A DNA stretch of 64,000 nucleotides, from contig NC_060107.1 of NCBI RefSeq assembly GCF_021155765.1, positions 10,774,501 through 10,838,500 of the forward strand, given 5' to 3'. Shown piece after piece: positions 12,526 to 26,136 of this stretch (the first letter of the stretch is position 1; each line of letters starts with the position of its first letter). This DNA is from Diprion similis (taxonomy: Eukaryota; Arthropoda; Insecta; Hymenoptera; Diprionidae). A program made the position numbers and the translations under genes. A model generated the notes under the pieces. The model was not told the DNA's origin and did not search any database. It was given only the letters and a program-made list of their open reading frames with translations.

Positions 12526-15500
12526 ATGCTGAAGGACACAGATTGCAGAGAATTGGATCCTCCGATACACAGGCTTAATTCTTTGCATCCTGAATGTTAC
12601 GCTCCTCACGTGGACGTGACACGGGCCAAGTGTGCTTTCGGTCGGCGAGCTCTACCTAAGCTGGTGACTCTTAAGATATTGGCTAAGGCCTCAATTAAGG
12701 AGACATCCTTCCTGTTTTACCGAGAAATTTGACAAATAGCAATTTTCATTTTTCTTCTCTCACGAGTAATGGAATCATTTCTATCTTAGGGAAGTGGTAG
12801 TATTTATTATCGTATTATCATTGAGCAGATTTGGGAGAATTGAAGTGTTAAAGTGTTAAGTTTCTTCGGAAACGAAGAAATAAGTGTACAATACGATTTA
12901 CTAAATTTGTCGGTAAGTCAGGAGGCTTAGAAATTTCTTGAAATCAATTAAAGGGTATTCGGCTCGTAAATTTGAATTTTGCATAAGTCGGCCAATAAAA
13001 TTCGAACGACTTGACGCACGCGAATAAGCTGCGCACTGTCTTCGTGGACACACGGTATATAGTAAATCACGTTTCTTCTTCCCCGTTGTGGCGAAACTTT
13101 ACTAATAAGTTGAATTAGATAATTTTTTCAAGTCCATCTGACAGTTTACTGTAAGAATGCAATTATTTCAGAGAACGGAATTACACAGTGAACATCCTCG
13201 GATTGTTAGGCAGGCAGTCAACACGATCGCCGATTTGATCCACAATCCGGAAAGCGGTGCTGAGGCAATAAGGCTTCGTATACCAGACAGGTCGAATCGA
13301 TTGATTTTATATTGCATTTTGAAACACAAACTATTGAATTGGATAATCTGGTCACAGTGCGTGAATTAATTGGATATGATTCATGGTCACAGATATTTTT
13401 CTACCGTTGTTAAAATTTTCTGATAATCAACCAGCAAGTGTATTACGTTAAAATATGTGGGTTAAATCGTGCAAATGTAACATAAGCAATTTCATGGGGT
13501 AAATCCGCCTGCATTTGCACATTTCACGGTCCATTTTGCTGATTGACCTTTGTCTCATTTTTCTAGATTGGCCTACTCCTCATTCTTAAATCTCTCCTAT
13601 CACGGATCATGGAGTGAAGTGCTTATCAGTAAAATTTACCCTGAATTTAACTCCCAAAAAATGTCTAGTAGACATTTCGCTTTTAATACTTCCACAAAAT
13701 TTAACTAGTGTTTCGATTTCTTCAACTGAAGAATTTTAAAGAATCAAGTTTCAGACATCTGTTAAAAAAAAGTCATAAATATTCTTCACAAGAATGAAGA
13801 AGAATAATTTCCGAATCAATTGATGCTGGTTTGTTTGACTGATCAGGCTGGCAGATTTGTTGGTATCTGAAGATCCCTTCCTACGTGAAAGAATTGGAAT
13901 GATTTACACTTCGTTGGCCAGTCAATCAAACGGCGGATCAGCAATTACTGGTAACCCATTGATAGTTAGCAATTTGGTGAAAAATTTACGCGATGATCTT
14001 GACTGCGTGCGGTTGCGGGCAGCCGAGGCCATCGAAATGTTGGCAAGAAATCGTCGAGGTGAGGCTTAATGCGGAAGAAAAAAAACTGTCACATTACTGA
14101 AGCAACAGAATAAAAATGCCTCAAAAAAAATCTATGAATCATAAATTGAACAATAAGAAAACAAATTTGTAATTGCGGGTGGTTTGTCTTTTTTTTTTTT
14201 TTTTAAATTGTTGTTTTAGTTGCGGATGATCTCTGCGCCTTCGGATTTATCGATCTGATCGTCGATCGTATCATCGAAGAGGAGAAGGATATTTTGGTTA
14301 GTTTTCTCGGTTTAAAAATCCTTGAAAATTTGGCGATTCACCGAAATTTTTACCCCGCTTTTTCATTCAAGGTCGTATATCTCGAAACCTTGAAATCTCT
14401 TCTGGACTGCGATCAGAAAGTTCATGCGATCCAGATTGGAACGATGGCCAAACTCGTCATACTGCTCCAGCGGAAGGATGAGGACATTTTAGTCGGATCT
14501 CTAGCATGCTTAGCAATTTTGTGCTCACATGCCGCCGGCAAACAAAAATCAATCGACATGGATCTTATCTTCGTCCTGAAAACCTTCCTTGAAGATGAGG
14601 TGTGATTACATGTTTCCAGAAAAATGCATGTTTCTACAGATGATAAAAAAAATCTGAGTTCTGATGATTCGTTTTATGACGCAATTTCTGACGGTATTAA
14701 GTTATGGAAAACTGAAATGAATTTCTGAAAGAACTTAGATATTTATAGCATATAAGATCTGGTTGAAAAATATTTTTCAGTGTTTTTCCGAGAAAATTCT
14801 GAAAGGTTTTAAAAACTGACAATTTAAACTGTCAGAAATTTTAACTTCTCAAACGAAACTCTCAGAGGTGTCTAAAAGATTATTTTTTATCAACTCTCTA
14901 TGAAACAACGAAAAGTGTCGAATAACATGAAATTAGTCAAAACAGAATCAGGAAAATAGTCAGATATATTTTTTCGTCATAGAAAGTTTGAAGGCTGGTG
15001 TTTTTAGAAACAAGTCAATTGTTAATCGATTATCTCATACTTGGTTTGTTGATACATATTTTCAGCGGCGAGCTGTGCACACGAAAGCAGCCGGCGTTCT
15101 TGCATTCGTGACAATCACGACACCGGGAAAATTGCGGGCCTTAGATCTGCAGATAACGAATCGACTTCTGGAACTGGCTGCCGATTTTCACTGCAGAGAA
15201 CTTCAGCTCATGGCCTTAAAGGTACCTACGACGAATTGACTCCGTACACACAATTGGATATTTTTTTCATCCACAAAGACTCAATTTAAGATGAAACCTT
15301 TCGCGTTTTTGTTACTATCCTTCAGCAGCGATGATGCAGTTTGTTAAGAATAAAGGAATGATTGATTCGAACAGTGAAGTGCAGCTTCGGAAGAGAGTAT
15401 ATGATCATATTAATTACGATAGCATCTGCTGTGTCCGGGTCGTCGTTGAGCAAGCGTCTAAATTTATAATCGCACTATTGAATGTCCGCATCCTTATAAA

Positions 15501-16178
15501 ATACATACATTTAAATAGAGATTAAAAATTGAGATTAAGGACAGATGATCTAAGCATGGTAAATGATGCTGCGTGATTGTCTCTTTCCCATGTATATACT
15601 ATATATATGTACATACACGGTGCATAGACTCATGTCCATCACAGTCGGTATTTCCCTTCGCCGGGATAAAGATCAGCGATGATCGTGACTCGCGGAACAG
15701 TCGGGTTTTGTACATCGTATTTCTTCTCGCGATTTTCATGCATACCTAAACTTCTCAGAATTTGTATTACATCTAGGAAAAAAAATATTACAAACGAATA
15801 TTATTGGTTTTTGATCAAACTTTTATAATTTAGTTACGCGTTCAAGATTTATAAAAAACTTACAAAAGCAATTGGTAATCGTAGAGTCGTTTTCAATTAC
15901 AATTTTTGCAATATTCTTATAGAAACACTTTCAGTATTATAATTATCCCTGTATTTTCGAAATTAAAATTATATTTACAATAATGTATAGTTACCAAAAC
16001 TTACTTATAATCTCCTTCACTTTTTCAGACGCTGACGAACATCGCCGAGGTTCCCAGAGGCAGAGCTGCCATGTTGCAGTCGCACACGATGTTCATCGAG
16101 AATATCGATACGTGCAAAGACGAAACCACTGAAAGACACAAGGCAATTTTGATGAAGACTATTCGGTGGCAACCGTAA
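12526..16178 (+). CDS. Armadillo-repeat protein, radial spoke head 14-like
   Basis: Probable homologue of RSPH14 (RTDR1), an armadillo-repeat subunit of the ciliary and flagellar radial spoke. Exons: 12526-12663, 13172-13290, 13847-14058, 14220-14599, 15066-15221, 16029-16178; phases agree throughout and give 384 aa against about 350 in vertebrates. The N-terminus carries the motif VDVTRAKCAFGRRALPKL followed by a helix ending DLIHNPE, both close to what I remember of vertebrate RSPH14. Leu/Ala-rich helical pairs of about 40 residues then continue to the C-terminus. The start is the first ATG after an in-frame TAA at about 12508. Exon 4 is read straight through 14291, although a GTTAGT donor-like site occurs there, because the frame stays open and coding-like. 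In an insect, expression would be expected in testis and ciliated sensory neurons; this is an inference. Confidence 0.78.
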
Positions 16179-17286
16179 ATTTTACCCTTTTAAATTTTCA
16201 TCAATCCTCTTGAAAGAAAAGGCTGCAAATTTACAGATTCATTAAAAAATTTTCAAAGACGCGATATTTCAAGTATAGATATATATTTCGGGGTGAATAT
16301 GTCTTAAAAAAAAAAAATTTCAGTTTTAGATTCACTGAACCACTTACGATTTTCTCTGTTTATTCAGAAGTTTATAAATTATAACTCATATTTTAGTATC
16401 CATTTTAATTACTTTGAAATGGTCTTTTTTCCGCGTTTTATGGTTTTGAAATTTTTCCTGAATCACTCTCACCGTAGCATGAAAAGTTCCGATTCATAGA
16501 AATTCTCAGATTTTTTTGAGGAATTCCGGAAAAAACCTTATGAGATTTGTAAGCGTTACAGAAAAAAAGAAATTCCACTGAAAATATATCTAGAAATTGT
16601 ACAATAGTAAACAACTTTCGTCAATACATTTTTTTCTCTCTCTCTCTTTCTTCATTGAATTAACAGCCAAATAAAATCTGTTTTCGTGAACAAAGAAATT
16701 CTTAATATTTGTAAAATTTATATTTTTTGTAATATTATAAATATTCCACAATTGAATAAATTAACGTTATTATTATAAACAAATCGAGAACATTGTGTTT
16801 TTAATATTTTTCAATAAAATTTATACGTATTCATGTAGAAACTTTGTTCCCAATACATTAATGCATCGATCTAATTTTTAGGAACAAATGATATCGGATG
16901 CGAGTAAATTTCCGTTATAATAATAAAATCCCAGCGTCTCAGACGGGTATACGATAAAAAATAAATAAACAATTTTTATTCCAGACCCACAAATGCGTCG
17001 GTCGGTGTAAAAAAAATATTTTCACTCAATCCATTTCAGTTTCGATTTTAAATCAATTATCACGAAATGAAGCAGCCGGATCATCTGTGAAGTGATCGTT
17101 GGGTACATAATTCGTGATCAGGTTATGTCATTATTTTATGTCAGAATTAACGCAAAATAACATCGAGATTCTAATTGTTCATTAGGGTAAGTAATTCTTT
17201 CATTAGTCTTATTTTAAGCGACATACTATAATGATTCAGAATTTAAATCTGGATTGGCGAATCCAGGATTAGAGGCTACAAAAGTT
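16179..17286. other. Intergenic region between two tandem plus-strand genes
   Basis: AT-rich sequence with a (TC)n tract near 16632-16650 and AATAAA at 16670-16675, possibly the end of the RSPH14-like transcript. The last part (from about 17219) is open in the frame of the following gene and may include its upstream coding sequence or 5' UTR. Confidence 0.5.
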
Positions 17287-20200
17287 ATGGAAACGGATTG
17301 TGTGATTCAAAACATGGTAGAAGATTCATATTTGAAATGGAAATTTGTAATCAAACATTTGTTGCGTTTATTTAATGAAAAAGGTGAATTTTTTTAGCAC
17401 GCAGAACCTGAAAATATGCGTGAGATGGAATAAACTGCTTTGTAAAACCACCCAGCAAATGATCTATGAACGAAATATGAGCAGTCAATGTTTTTTTAGG
17501 ATTCCGGTTAACCCAAGGTAAGCTTAAATTTTGCAATGTCGATAATTTATTCACCTTGATCTATCGAACCGGTTAGATCATCGGCCAAAACTTGGGAACA
17601 GACCTAAGATTATGTATCAAAGTTTAAAAGGTTGCTGCGGATCAATAATAATCATAAAAGTGAGACTTGTTCAACCTTCAGGATCATAGAGAGAGGTTCG
17701 AGTCAGTATTTTATAGAGCTGTAACTCGCTATTACTTTAAAAAATTTACCCTGCAGAATGTAAATTTTCATAAGTTTTTCAGTTTTTCAGAAAAGTCTCT
17801 CTCAAATCCAGGTAATTACTAAGTATTTTTCTGCATGCAGTAATATTTCAAGTATTAAACAGTTATGTGAAATGTTATCACGGTTCTAGTTTCATTGAAA
17901 ATATTTTTATACAGATATATCTACGTCCAGATTCTTCAGCTGCATTTCAGTCAAAGAGTTTTTCAAATTTTCAATACGAATAAGATTCCGAAATAGTTCC
18001 TCCCAGAAATTCATTAATGTACTTCGAATTGGTTAGAAATAGTCAAAAGCTCAAGAGCCCGTAGTTTTTTAGCTTTTCGGTACGAAACGAAGGTCTGAAA
18101 CAATTTGAGTTTCGTCAGTAATTCTTTAAACTTGCTAGAAAACCCTTAGACATCATCAGAATAATTCAAACTCTTCTGTCGAAAGAAAACAGAACTTTAG
18201 TTGTCTGCAGAAATGTTGGAACACATGGTTTGTTTTTGCATAAATTTCTGAAAGACAGAGAATTTTTTTCCACACCTCTTTTTGAGTAAAAAAAAATGCA
18301 TTTCAAATAGCAGTAAAGATTTGGGAAAGTACTAGGCATGCATTCTATGTAGAAACGTGTGCTTGAATACTATTTACGGATCAATTGCAGGCTAGATTTT
18401 GGCGCTCCTCTCAAAGAAATCTGCAAAGATGGTCTGCTACATCCGGGCCTCAGGGTAAGATACAGTAAATTATATTAAATAGAAACCGAGGGCCCCAAAT
18501 TTGGAAGTTTATGGTTCACCGTATTTTCTTTTCGGTCGTCACAGGAATTATTCTTGAAGGCGTATCTAAGCGCAGCTGGGGATGACCATTCCGAAGAAAA
18601 AGGAGCTAAAGGATCGTTTTGCAGAACGCCCTGCGTGTTAAAGGCACTGAGGTAAGGCTGATTTCCTGGTATAGATAACGCAAAGAGATCCAAAGCGTTG
18701 AGTGAGATGTTGGCTAAAATAAGTATAATTTGAAAATATGACTGCAGAGATAATTTTTACAAGTTTCGACGAACATCTATGAACGTAATTAATTTCTCTG
18801 AAATTTCTCAAAATTTCTGTGAATTGGAAATTTCACCTATTCATTACGAAAAATGAATGTAGAGTAATAAGAATTTGTAATTAAACGAAAGTATAATTAT
18901 GGAAGACCAAATTGTACCGTGAAAAATGGCTCAACAATTTAGGATATACTCAAAAAGTTCTCAGAAACATTGAATATGCTTGATTTGCTTGAGAATCCCA
19001 AATTTACAACGTAAAATAAGTTTTTCCGTTTCCCATGAGGGGTGGTCCAAAGGGCCAAGGATCAGTGGCGGACAGAATATCCCTAAAATCGAAATTGGAG
19101 TCGGGCAGATGGATTGTAGCAAGTCAAACCCCAGCGGGAGCGCCATTGTGGGTGTTACGTCATTTCCTGGGTTGCCTTCCTCGTCCTTTGCTGGACGGAT
19201 CGCACTGGCAAATGTTGGCGGTTGCCTGCGCAACGGCGTTGCGGCCAAGCTCCAGAAAGGACTATTTCTGCGATCAAGTCGTGGAAAAAATAGTAACGTA
19301 AGTCTAAAAATTGCGGAAAAAAATTTTGTCTTCTTCAAGGCGCCGTTTGTTTTTTTCCGTCGGTAAAAAAAATTCTCTTACCTTCAGAGCCTTGCAAGCC
19401 TTACCCACTGAGAATTATTTGACGCTGGTAGCACTGATTCTCTTGATACGGAACCTCAGCTTTGTGACGCACTTTGAATCTTCCGTGGTGCTTCACCAAG
19501 AAACTGTAGAAGCTCTGAGCCAGTATTTTACCGCCGCCATTATCTCCCGCCCTTATAGACCCGGGCTTTGCACCAGGGTGAGATCAAAGGACCTTTTTCT
19601 AATGCATATACGAAATGATAAACGATTTTCTTTTTAAAGTAACGTTGGACAAGGTTTGAATTTCGCGCCATGACTGCAGAGCATGCAAATTTTTATAGAA
19701 AAAGTAGAAAATATTTTAAAATTGAATAGCTTATGTAAAATTGATTCTTCTGGTAATGATTATTGTAAAACACGTTTTAGAAATATTTAATTTTTTCTAA
19801 TTCTACTTTGGAACATTAATAATCTACGGTGAAAAAATTATATTGATGAAGTATTCTGAACTCCATGATTTTAGTATTTTTCTATGGTTATTCGAAAATT
19901 TCATGTTGTCCTACGGTGCAATCATAAATTCGTGTCATGTCCAAAAGTTGGAAGAGTGAACATTACTCGGAAAAAGAAAATAGTGTAGAAAAATATGACT
20001 CTCGTTTTGTCGGTAAAACAGGAAGGTCTCACGATTTCTTAATCATGATTGTCATTTGTAACAGAATCTCTTGAATAATTAGCAACTGCTCAGAGTCTAC
20101 ATTAAGTAAAATATCCCCGTCCCCATTTTCCTGAATTATCAATGAATTCGAAAAAATCGCCAAATTGAGGACACAACGTGCTTATGGTTATTTATCTATT

Positions 20201-22735
20201 CCTGTTTAGTCATAATCGACGGGAACATTTTACCTTTGACAATAGGCTTTTTTCCAAAAGTCGATTTAATACTATTCTTAATTGATAATTTTCAATAATC
20301 TGGTAAACATAAACATTTAACGATGGCAATATGGTGAGAAAAAGTGTTTTGAGTCAATTTGCAGCAAATGGTCTTCCGAATAAAGTGAACCATGGTAGAG
20401 TGAAATCGAACGAATTTACTAGATTCTCAACGATTTGAAGCGCTTTCGTAACGAAGCATTAATATGTACTAACTTTTGTTTATAATTCTAGTATTTTCTA
20501 TTTTTTTTTTATTTTTCAAGAGATCCTTAAATCTTACGAATATAATTATTCGATAAATACTCAATCTTCTACTATCTCCTGCTAAATTAATAAAAAACAT
20601 TGAATATTGGCTCACAAATCTCCCACATCAAACCATAAGTAATATATACGAAGTAATAAGTAATATATATGAAGGTTTTACTTGAATTCCATGTATGTAC
20701 CTGCTCAGTTGGACGAGGAGCACAAGCCCTTGTTGATATTTCTGTCAGAACAATGGCTTAAGATTAAAGAGCTTTGTCATCAAACCGGAATTTCCGCATC
20801 TGAGTCGGGATGCGAACTTACGAGTCCTGATAACGAGGTCGACCGCATAGCCTGGGAGCGTGGTCTGCCACCTGGGAAGGTCAAATATTTCTGGGATAAT
20901 TTCTCGAGGTAACCTTGATGGATTATCTTTCTTTCCATTTTGCCTCAGCTGTAGGAAGCTTGCGGTTGTCAATACAGAAAACAGAGTTGTCAATACGAAC
21001 AAGCTTTTGTAAAGTAAAACAGTCGTCCGCCATTATTTTATCTCGCAAGTGGCCAACGGACATGACTTATGACCCCTTAATAAAAAAACTTCGAGGTAGA
21101 ATAGTTATTTATGTGTCATGCCCGTAAACCGCCTGTTTTTTTGGCAAGGATAAAGATTTTAGGACGAGCCGAAGGCGAGCCGGAAGCGAGTACTGAAATT
21201 ATCCGAGCCAAAAAACAGTTTACGAGCATGCCACATACAATATTTTTTACGGTATGGGCATTGAAAAGCAAAACGAAGAGTGAGGTTATGTCGCGATCTG
21301 TTCGACGAAGCTACTTTATTCGGCAGTTTAGGATGCGCACTTCGAACTGCGCATCAAAACTGCGGAATAAAGACTTTATTCCGCAACTTTGTTCGCTGCC
21401 GTATAAAGCGTCACTTTACGGAACGAAAACTGCCACAAAAAGTGGACTTTTCAATGCCCATGCTGTAAAAAAGGTATTATTATATGTGTACGAAGCTGCG
21501 TTAGTTTTCATCGAGCAGTTCTCAAGCTGATGTGTGAAATTTTTCATAATTAGGATTTGCAATCAGCCGCTATGAAATTCGAATTCTGTTTTCCCAAAGC
21601 TTAAGCCTAAAATCATCAAAACAACGAAATTCGAAAACACCTAAATCCATCACGACAGTAGTTTCAAATTTGATTTGAACAAATAAATAGTCTGCGCGTG
21701 AAGAAAATGTAAAGACGAATCGATATCGCCATTTTATATTTCGCTTGAAAGCCACATAATTTTTGCCTCAAACATTTCTGAACGAAACCATTACATAGTT
21801 TGGAGATATTCTAATGACTCGTTCAGAATGTTTCTTCTGTATTCTGGCCAAGTTTTCTGCCAACCACCTGCAGTTTCGTGTTTACTTACTGCTTTTTAAT
21901 TACGTACAGGAAACTGAGTCCACGAACAGTGAAGAGTCATCGTCCCATCGGCAAGCCAAGAAATCGGGATGAAGATTGGAACACTGATGAAGCCAGAATT
22001 AACGGTGCAATTGTACCAGTGGCTATTCAAACCCCGAAAGGAGTATACTTGATCCCTTCTACTGAAAACTGTTTCCAGAATTCTGTGGTGGAGGCAGATC
22101 AGCTGGCTTGCAGAACAGCGTTGGAAGCCCTGAGATCGAAAAGCATCGACAACCGGAAGTTCGAAGCTTCGAACTGTGACCAACAGACTTCGACTCGCAA
22201 GATCAAGGTCAAGGTGAATGGCACTCAGACCTTCGAGTGCGAATTTCCGGAGGTGACAAAAAGTTGTGTCCCGATACTCTCAAAGCTCTGGGAAAAGAAA
22301 GCGGCCGTCATACCTTTGACCAAGTCGACGTCCCTGCTGATGAAGAACCTTGTCGGCGACGAGAATATGGCGAGGCTTGTAGGAGACGCAGGCTCAAGAT
22401 TATCGCAGAATAAAACCTCGGCCTCGAATCGTTGCAGGGACGTGAAGACTGTGACGAACGCTTTTAAGGAGGTGAACAAGTCTTGGGACCAGCCCAAGAA
22501 GGACTTCGTCGACGAATTGAAGAGAAACTTCAAGCAGGGAAGACGAAAGCCGTCGGACGCCAAGTCGTCCTCGCATGTTCTTCAGGATCTTCCAACTGCT
22601 CTGCCACAGTTGACGCCATCGAAGCTTCTTGGACTGGCGAATCGCCTTCGAAGATTTACTGCGGACTCTGACTCGACGGAGGAATTATTTCGACAAAGTT
22701 CTTACGCGCCAGTCTCGTCGACGAATTCAATCTGA
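17287..22735 (+). CDS. Unrecognised helical protein, about 624 aa; first exon frame-shifted at a T7 run
   Basis: I do not recognise this protein. Exons: 17287-17517, 18391-18454, 18545-18651, 19040-19297, 19388-19577, 20709-20908, 21910-22735; phases agree at every junction. The first half is Leu/Ala-rich and probably alpha-helical (HEAT/armadillo-like by look only). The last exon (275 codons) is polar, Ser/Lys/Arg-rich and probably disordered. In exon 1 the frame opened by ATG 17287 hits TAG at 17395-17397 directly after seven Ts. Reading six Ts joins it without a stop to the frame that splices correctly into exon 2. Alternatively translation starts at ATG 17375, already in the downstream frame. 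The exon 6 donor was placed at 20908 rather than at the AAG/GT near 20880 because only the former is in phase with exon 7. AATAAA follows at 23030-23035. The intron at 20909-21909 contains the foldback elements. Confidence 0.7.
21111..21236. mobile_element. Foldback element 1 (MITE-like) in an intron of the unrecognised gene
   Basis: The arms at 21111-21145 and 21207-21236 are imperfect inverted copies sharing ATGTGnCATGC, CGTAAA and CTGTTTTTTGGC. The loop holds a purine-rich tract with repeated CGAGCCG/GCGAG units. It is non-coding; the frame crossing it is incidental. Confidence 0.55.
21243..21472. mobile_element. Foldback element 2 (MITE-like) with internal perfect palindromes
   Basis: The 26-bp arms at 21243-21268 and 21447-21472 match as inverted copies at 24 of 26 positions (shared core ATGGGCATTGAAAAG). 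Inside are a perfect 8-bp stem, GATGCGCA (21332-21339) with TGCGCATC (21348-21355), and a perfect 12-bp stem with a single-base loop at 21361-21385 (TGCGGAATAAAG and its complement). It abuts element 1, which suggests nested or successive insertion. Confidence 0.6.
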
Positions 22736-23029
22736 AAATTAAGATAAGGAACGAAGAATTAGTGGGTGAATTGATAAACCAATGAACAGAGGAACATTTG
22801 GATTCGCCAATAAGTAAGGCGCTACAGTTTTTCGAAACTTGGTTGAACTTGGTCGTTCGAATCTTTGTACTCTTGATTGTTTTGCAATGATCGGTTGTGG
22901 AAAGACCGTTGCATTAGTGAATCAACGAGTACAGCGAAATACTTCTAACGAATGTGGCAATATGGATAAGTAAATGAATACAAAATGAGTTACTACCGTT
23001 GTTACAAGGAATTCTGTATTTCGCTGCGG

Positions 23030-23035
23030 AATAAA
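23030..23035 (+). promoter_or_regulatory. Candidate polyadenylation signal
   Basis: AATAAA about 295 nt after the stop codon of the preceding plus-strand gene. Confidence 0.4.
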
Positions 23036-26000
23036 ATGATGACATTTCAAAAAATATTATACCTTACCGGATTATTTTCTGGAAATTTTACATCAGCATT
23101 TTAACGTACCTTTTTTATGAACGGTATTCATTTATTTATTGATTTGCTAACTCGGTTTTACAATTTGTATACGGCAGGTTAAAGTTTCGAGGCTTGTTCC
23201 GGGTATCAATAATTCAAATGAGTATGACTGAAAAAATCGACTGAATGAAAATAAATTTAATTGGGATTTCATAAAATACTTCAATTATTTTTGAAACCGT
23301 TGAATAAACATTTCGATGCAATTGAGTGGAAAAAAGACAATCAATTTTATGATTAATTTTATTCTATCATTTGAAAAGTAATGAAACTTTTGAGAATTTG
23401 CAGAACACGCCTTGTTTTTTTCATAGAGTAATAACTTTTCAAATTTCTGAAGTGACTAGAAATTGTTAAAGAATTTTTGAAATTTATATTCAGCTGAAAT
23501 ACGTACGATTTGCTGTTATTTCAAAATTGCGAATAAATTAGTATTAAATTATATTGTTTGCGACATCGGAATGATATTTATATATTGATACTCTCAGCTG
23601 TAACGTTGTGACCAAAAATTGAGCCTGAAGTCTGAAAAGTTGTACCAGGAAAATCAGTAAAAATTATTACAAAAAAATTTAGAATATCGCTCTTCGTGGA
23701 AATTGAAGTTTTCTTTTTTAGTCGTGTCATTTTTAAGTTAAATGTATTTTAAAAAATGAGTGAAGCGTAAATCAAAGAATTTTGAAGAAGAAGATCGTGA
23801 AATGGAACGGAATCCACAAATTGCTATCCAAACCGATACGAACCTATATCTCGTCAATATCACTAAAAACTAGCCGGTGGAATTACAGATTGTAAGAATT
23901 GAACGGCATAAATTTGGCGCTGAATGCGTCATACATTTTTCTATCTCACGTCGTAAGTATAGGTTGGAAACGATTGTTAAAATTTGAACATTCGATTCTA
24001 TTCATTATACAGAAATAAAATATCACAGTATACCTAACCGTGAATCTAAACAACACAAGATGGAAGATTTCAATTCTGAAAAAAAGTATGGCAAAACCTG
24101 TGGAAGTTCCTTGTTACTCATTTATGCTGCGGTAATTACTTCAGAAATATTCTAAACAACGCAATGGTGTGTTGGTTTAGTCGTTTGTCACGTGTTGCGC
24201 TCCAGCGAATAATACTCAATTGAGAATGAAAAAATAATACATAATAACGTTACGCTGAAGCCTTTGTTGTTATTATCATTATTGTTATACGGTTAAATCG
24301 CCGCTCCTGCGGCGCGTTACCTGCTTTGCCAGTTCTTTGTTCATGCATCGGGAAAAAATCCTGACCAACAAAAGGCTGGCCCAAAAATCATTTGCATTCG
24401 TATTAAATTTTAGCAGACGACGAACCATGAAGTCGCCAGGAATTCAATCTGTAACAGAGATAAAAAAAAAATCGAAAATTCAGTTTTCAGCTTCGTTTTT
24501 CAGTCGCTGACCGAATTTGTTTACCGTTTCAAATCCAGATTAATCAAAAGTTTTTACTCTTTTGCTGATCGATCGATCGGTAATCAAATCAACCGGGACA
24601 TTTCATTGACATTGATTTCGATCAGTGACTCTTAATGAGTTCATCGATGTCATTCCACTAATTTACAACGATTATCTAGTGTTCTTTCGTGATTTACAGG
24701 GATTTTCGGATTGGGTAGAATCATAAAGAAAATCTCGGCAGATCATTTGAAATCGTTTCGAACGTTGGGAAAGCATGCGAGATTCATGGAAATCATGCGA
24801 TACACTAGAAATCCGTGCAAGCACAAATCAAAATAGTAATTGGTATAGAGAATACTCGACATTGATATCAATGAATTGAAACCGTCTGATTATGTTTACC
24901 CGAAAACTCGTAACGACTTCCATGAATCCCTGGCTCTTGTCACGCCATTTATTTAATGACTTCAGGTGATTCACTATGATTTCAAATGGTTTCGCAGTTA
25001 TCCGTTCGAACGATCCAGATTCCAGTACCTTTAAGTCACAATTTGATCTACAATGGCTAAAAATTTCGAAAATGAGAGGAAAGGACTAAACAAAAATTTC
25101 AATTTGATGACTGTTGCTGTTTTATCAAACCGAGAGAAATTTCTAATTGTAGTTGCTATAAAGTCCCTAACTATTTTCATTTTTTACTATAACCGAAAGA
25201 TTTAGTTCTAGGTAGAAAAGGAAAATGAATTTTGTATATAGCCTTAACCAGAAAAACGTAACTTAAATTAAACTTAAGTAAACTTAAATTATAGTTTATG
25301 AAATTTTCAAATTAGTTTTACAAATAGTGTAGAACTATTCAATACCAAATGGTGTGATATTTGCAGACACAGCTCTACTGCAATTTGAACGAACAATTTC
25401 CTGCGTGCCACATCCGGCGCCAAGATAACCGCTTTATCTATCGCCGCAAACGAAATAGAGTTATTTCGCATTATTGTTGATTCCGGATGCGCTATTGTTG
25501 ATACAGAATTTCAAGGTGGCCACGGTGAATTTTCATTTATTTATTTATCAGTCATTTTTCACGGAATATTAACGCTCTCTAGAACCACGAGGCAGCAAAT
25601 AGCCAGCGGTTAATTTAAATTGATTGTCAATATTGCGGAAGTTTGTTTTAAACTGTACACAAAAAAAATTTTCACAAAACTTGATGCAAAAAGAAAAAAT
25701 ACTGGAGAAACTCTAGAGAAGTCTCACAAGCTCTGATTGTATTCTACTTATTTTCAGATAACTCGAATGCTGTTGAAAAGATAGAAATTAGCTATACATA
25801 TAAAAGGTTTTCAAAAGTTGATTTTTAAGATATTTTAGAAATAAATTCTAATTTGAATTTTACGGTCAAATTTACCATAGATTTCGATATCTTAATCGAA
25901 ACTCAGAAAACAAAAACCTCTCTCAAGATTTCCATCAAATCTATAAAACGTCGTTTATATAACGTGAATCAGATAATAATAATAATAATGAAACCAGAAA

Positions 26001-26112
26001 TAATCAAAGATTGTAACAAACTTTTTCTACGCATACCTAGTAATTTCGCAAAAAAAGGCAAAAAGAGGATTCTACAGTTTTAACAACACATAGGAGCTAC
26101 GACTAGATGTAG

Positions 26113-26136
26113 ATGATCAGACTATCGTCTGATCAT
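26113..26136. repeat. Perfect hairpin, 10-bp stem, 4-base loop
   Basis: ATGATCAGAC (26113-26122) and GTCTGATCAT (26127-26136) are exact reverse complements around the loop TATC. A second short palindrome, TTCGTGG-T-CCACGAA, follows about 80 bp downstream. Confidence 0.75.

Noticed and set aside
17384-17498. A 115-bp intron (GTGAAT...TTTTTTTAG) and an 18-nt exon as an explanation of the frame change in gene 4
   Set aside because: The splice signals look acceptable, but the resulting phase gives an in-frame TAG at the start of exon 2 (18391).
21111-21530. 139-codon and 62-codon plus-strand frames
   Set aside because: They lie on the inverted arms and palindromes of the two foldback elements.
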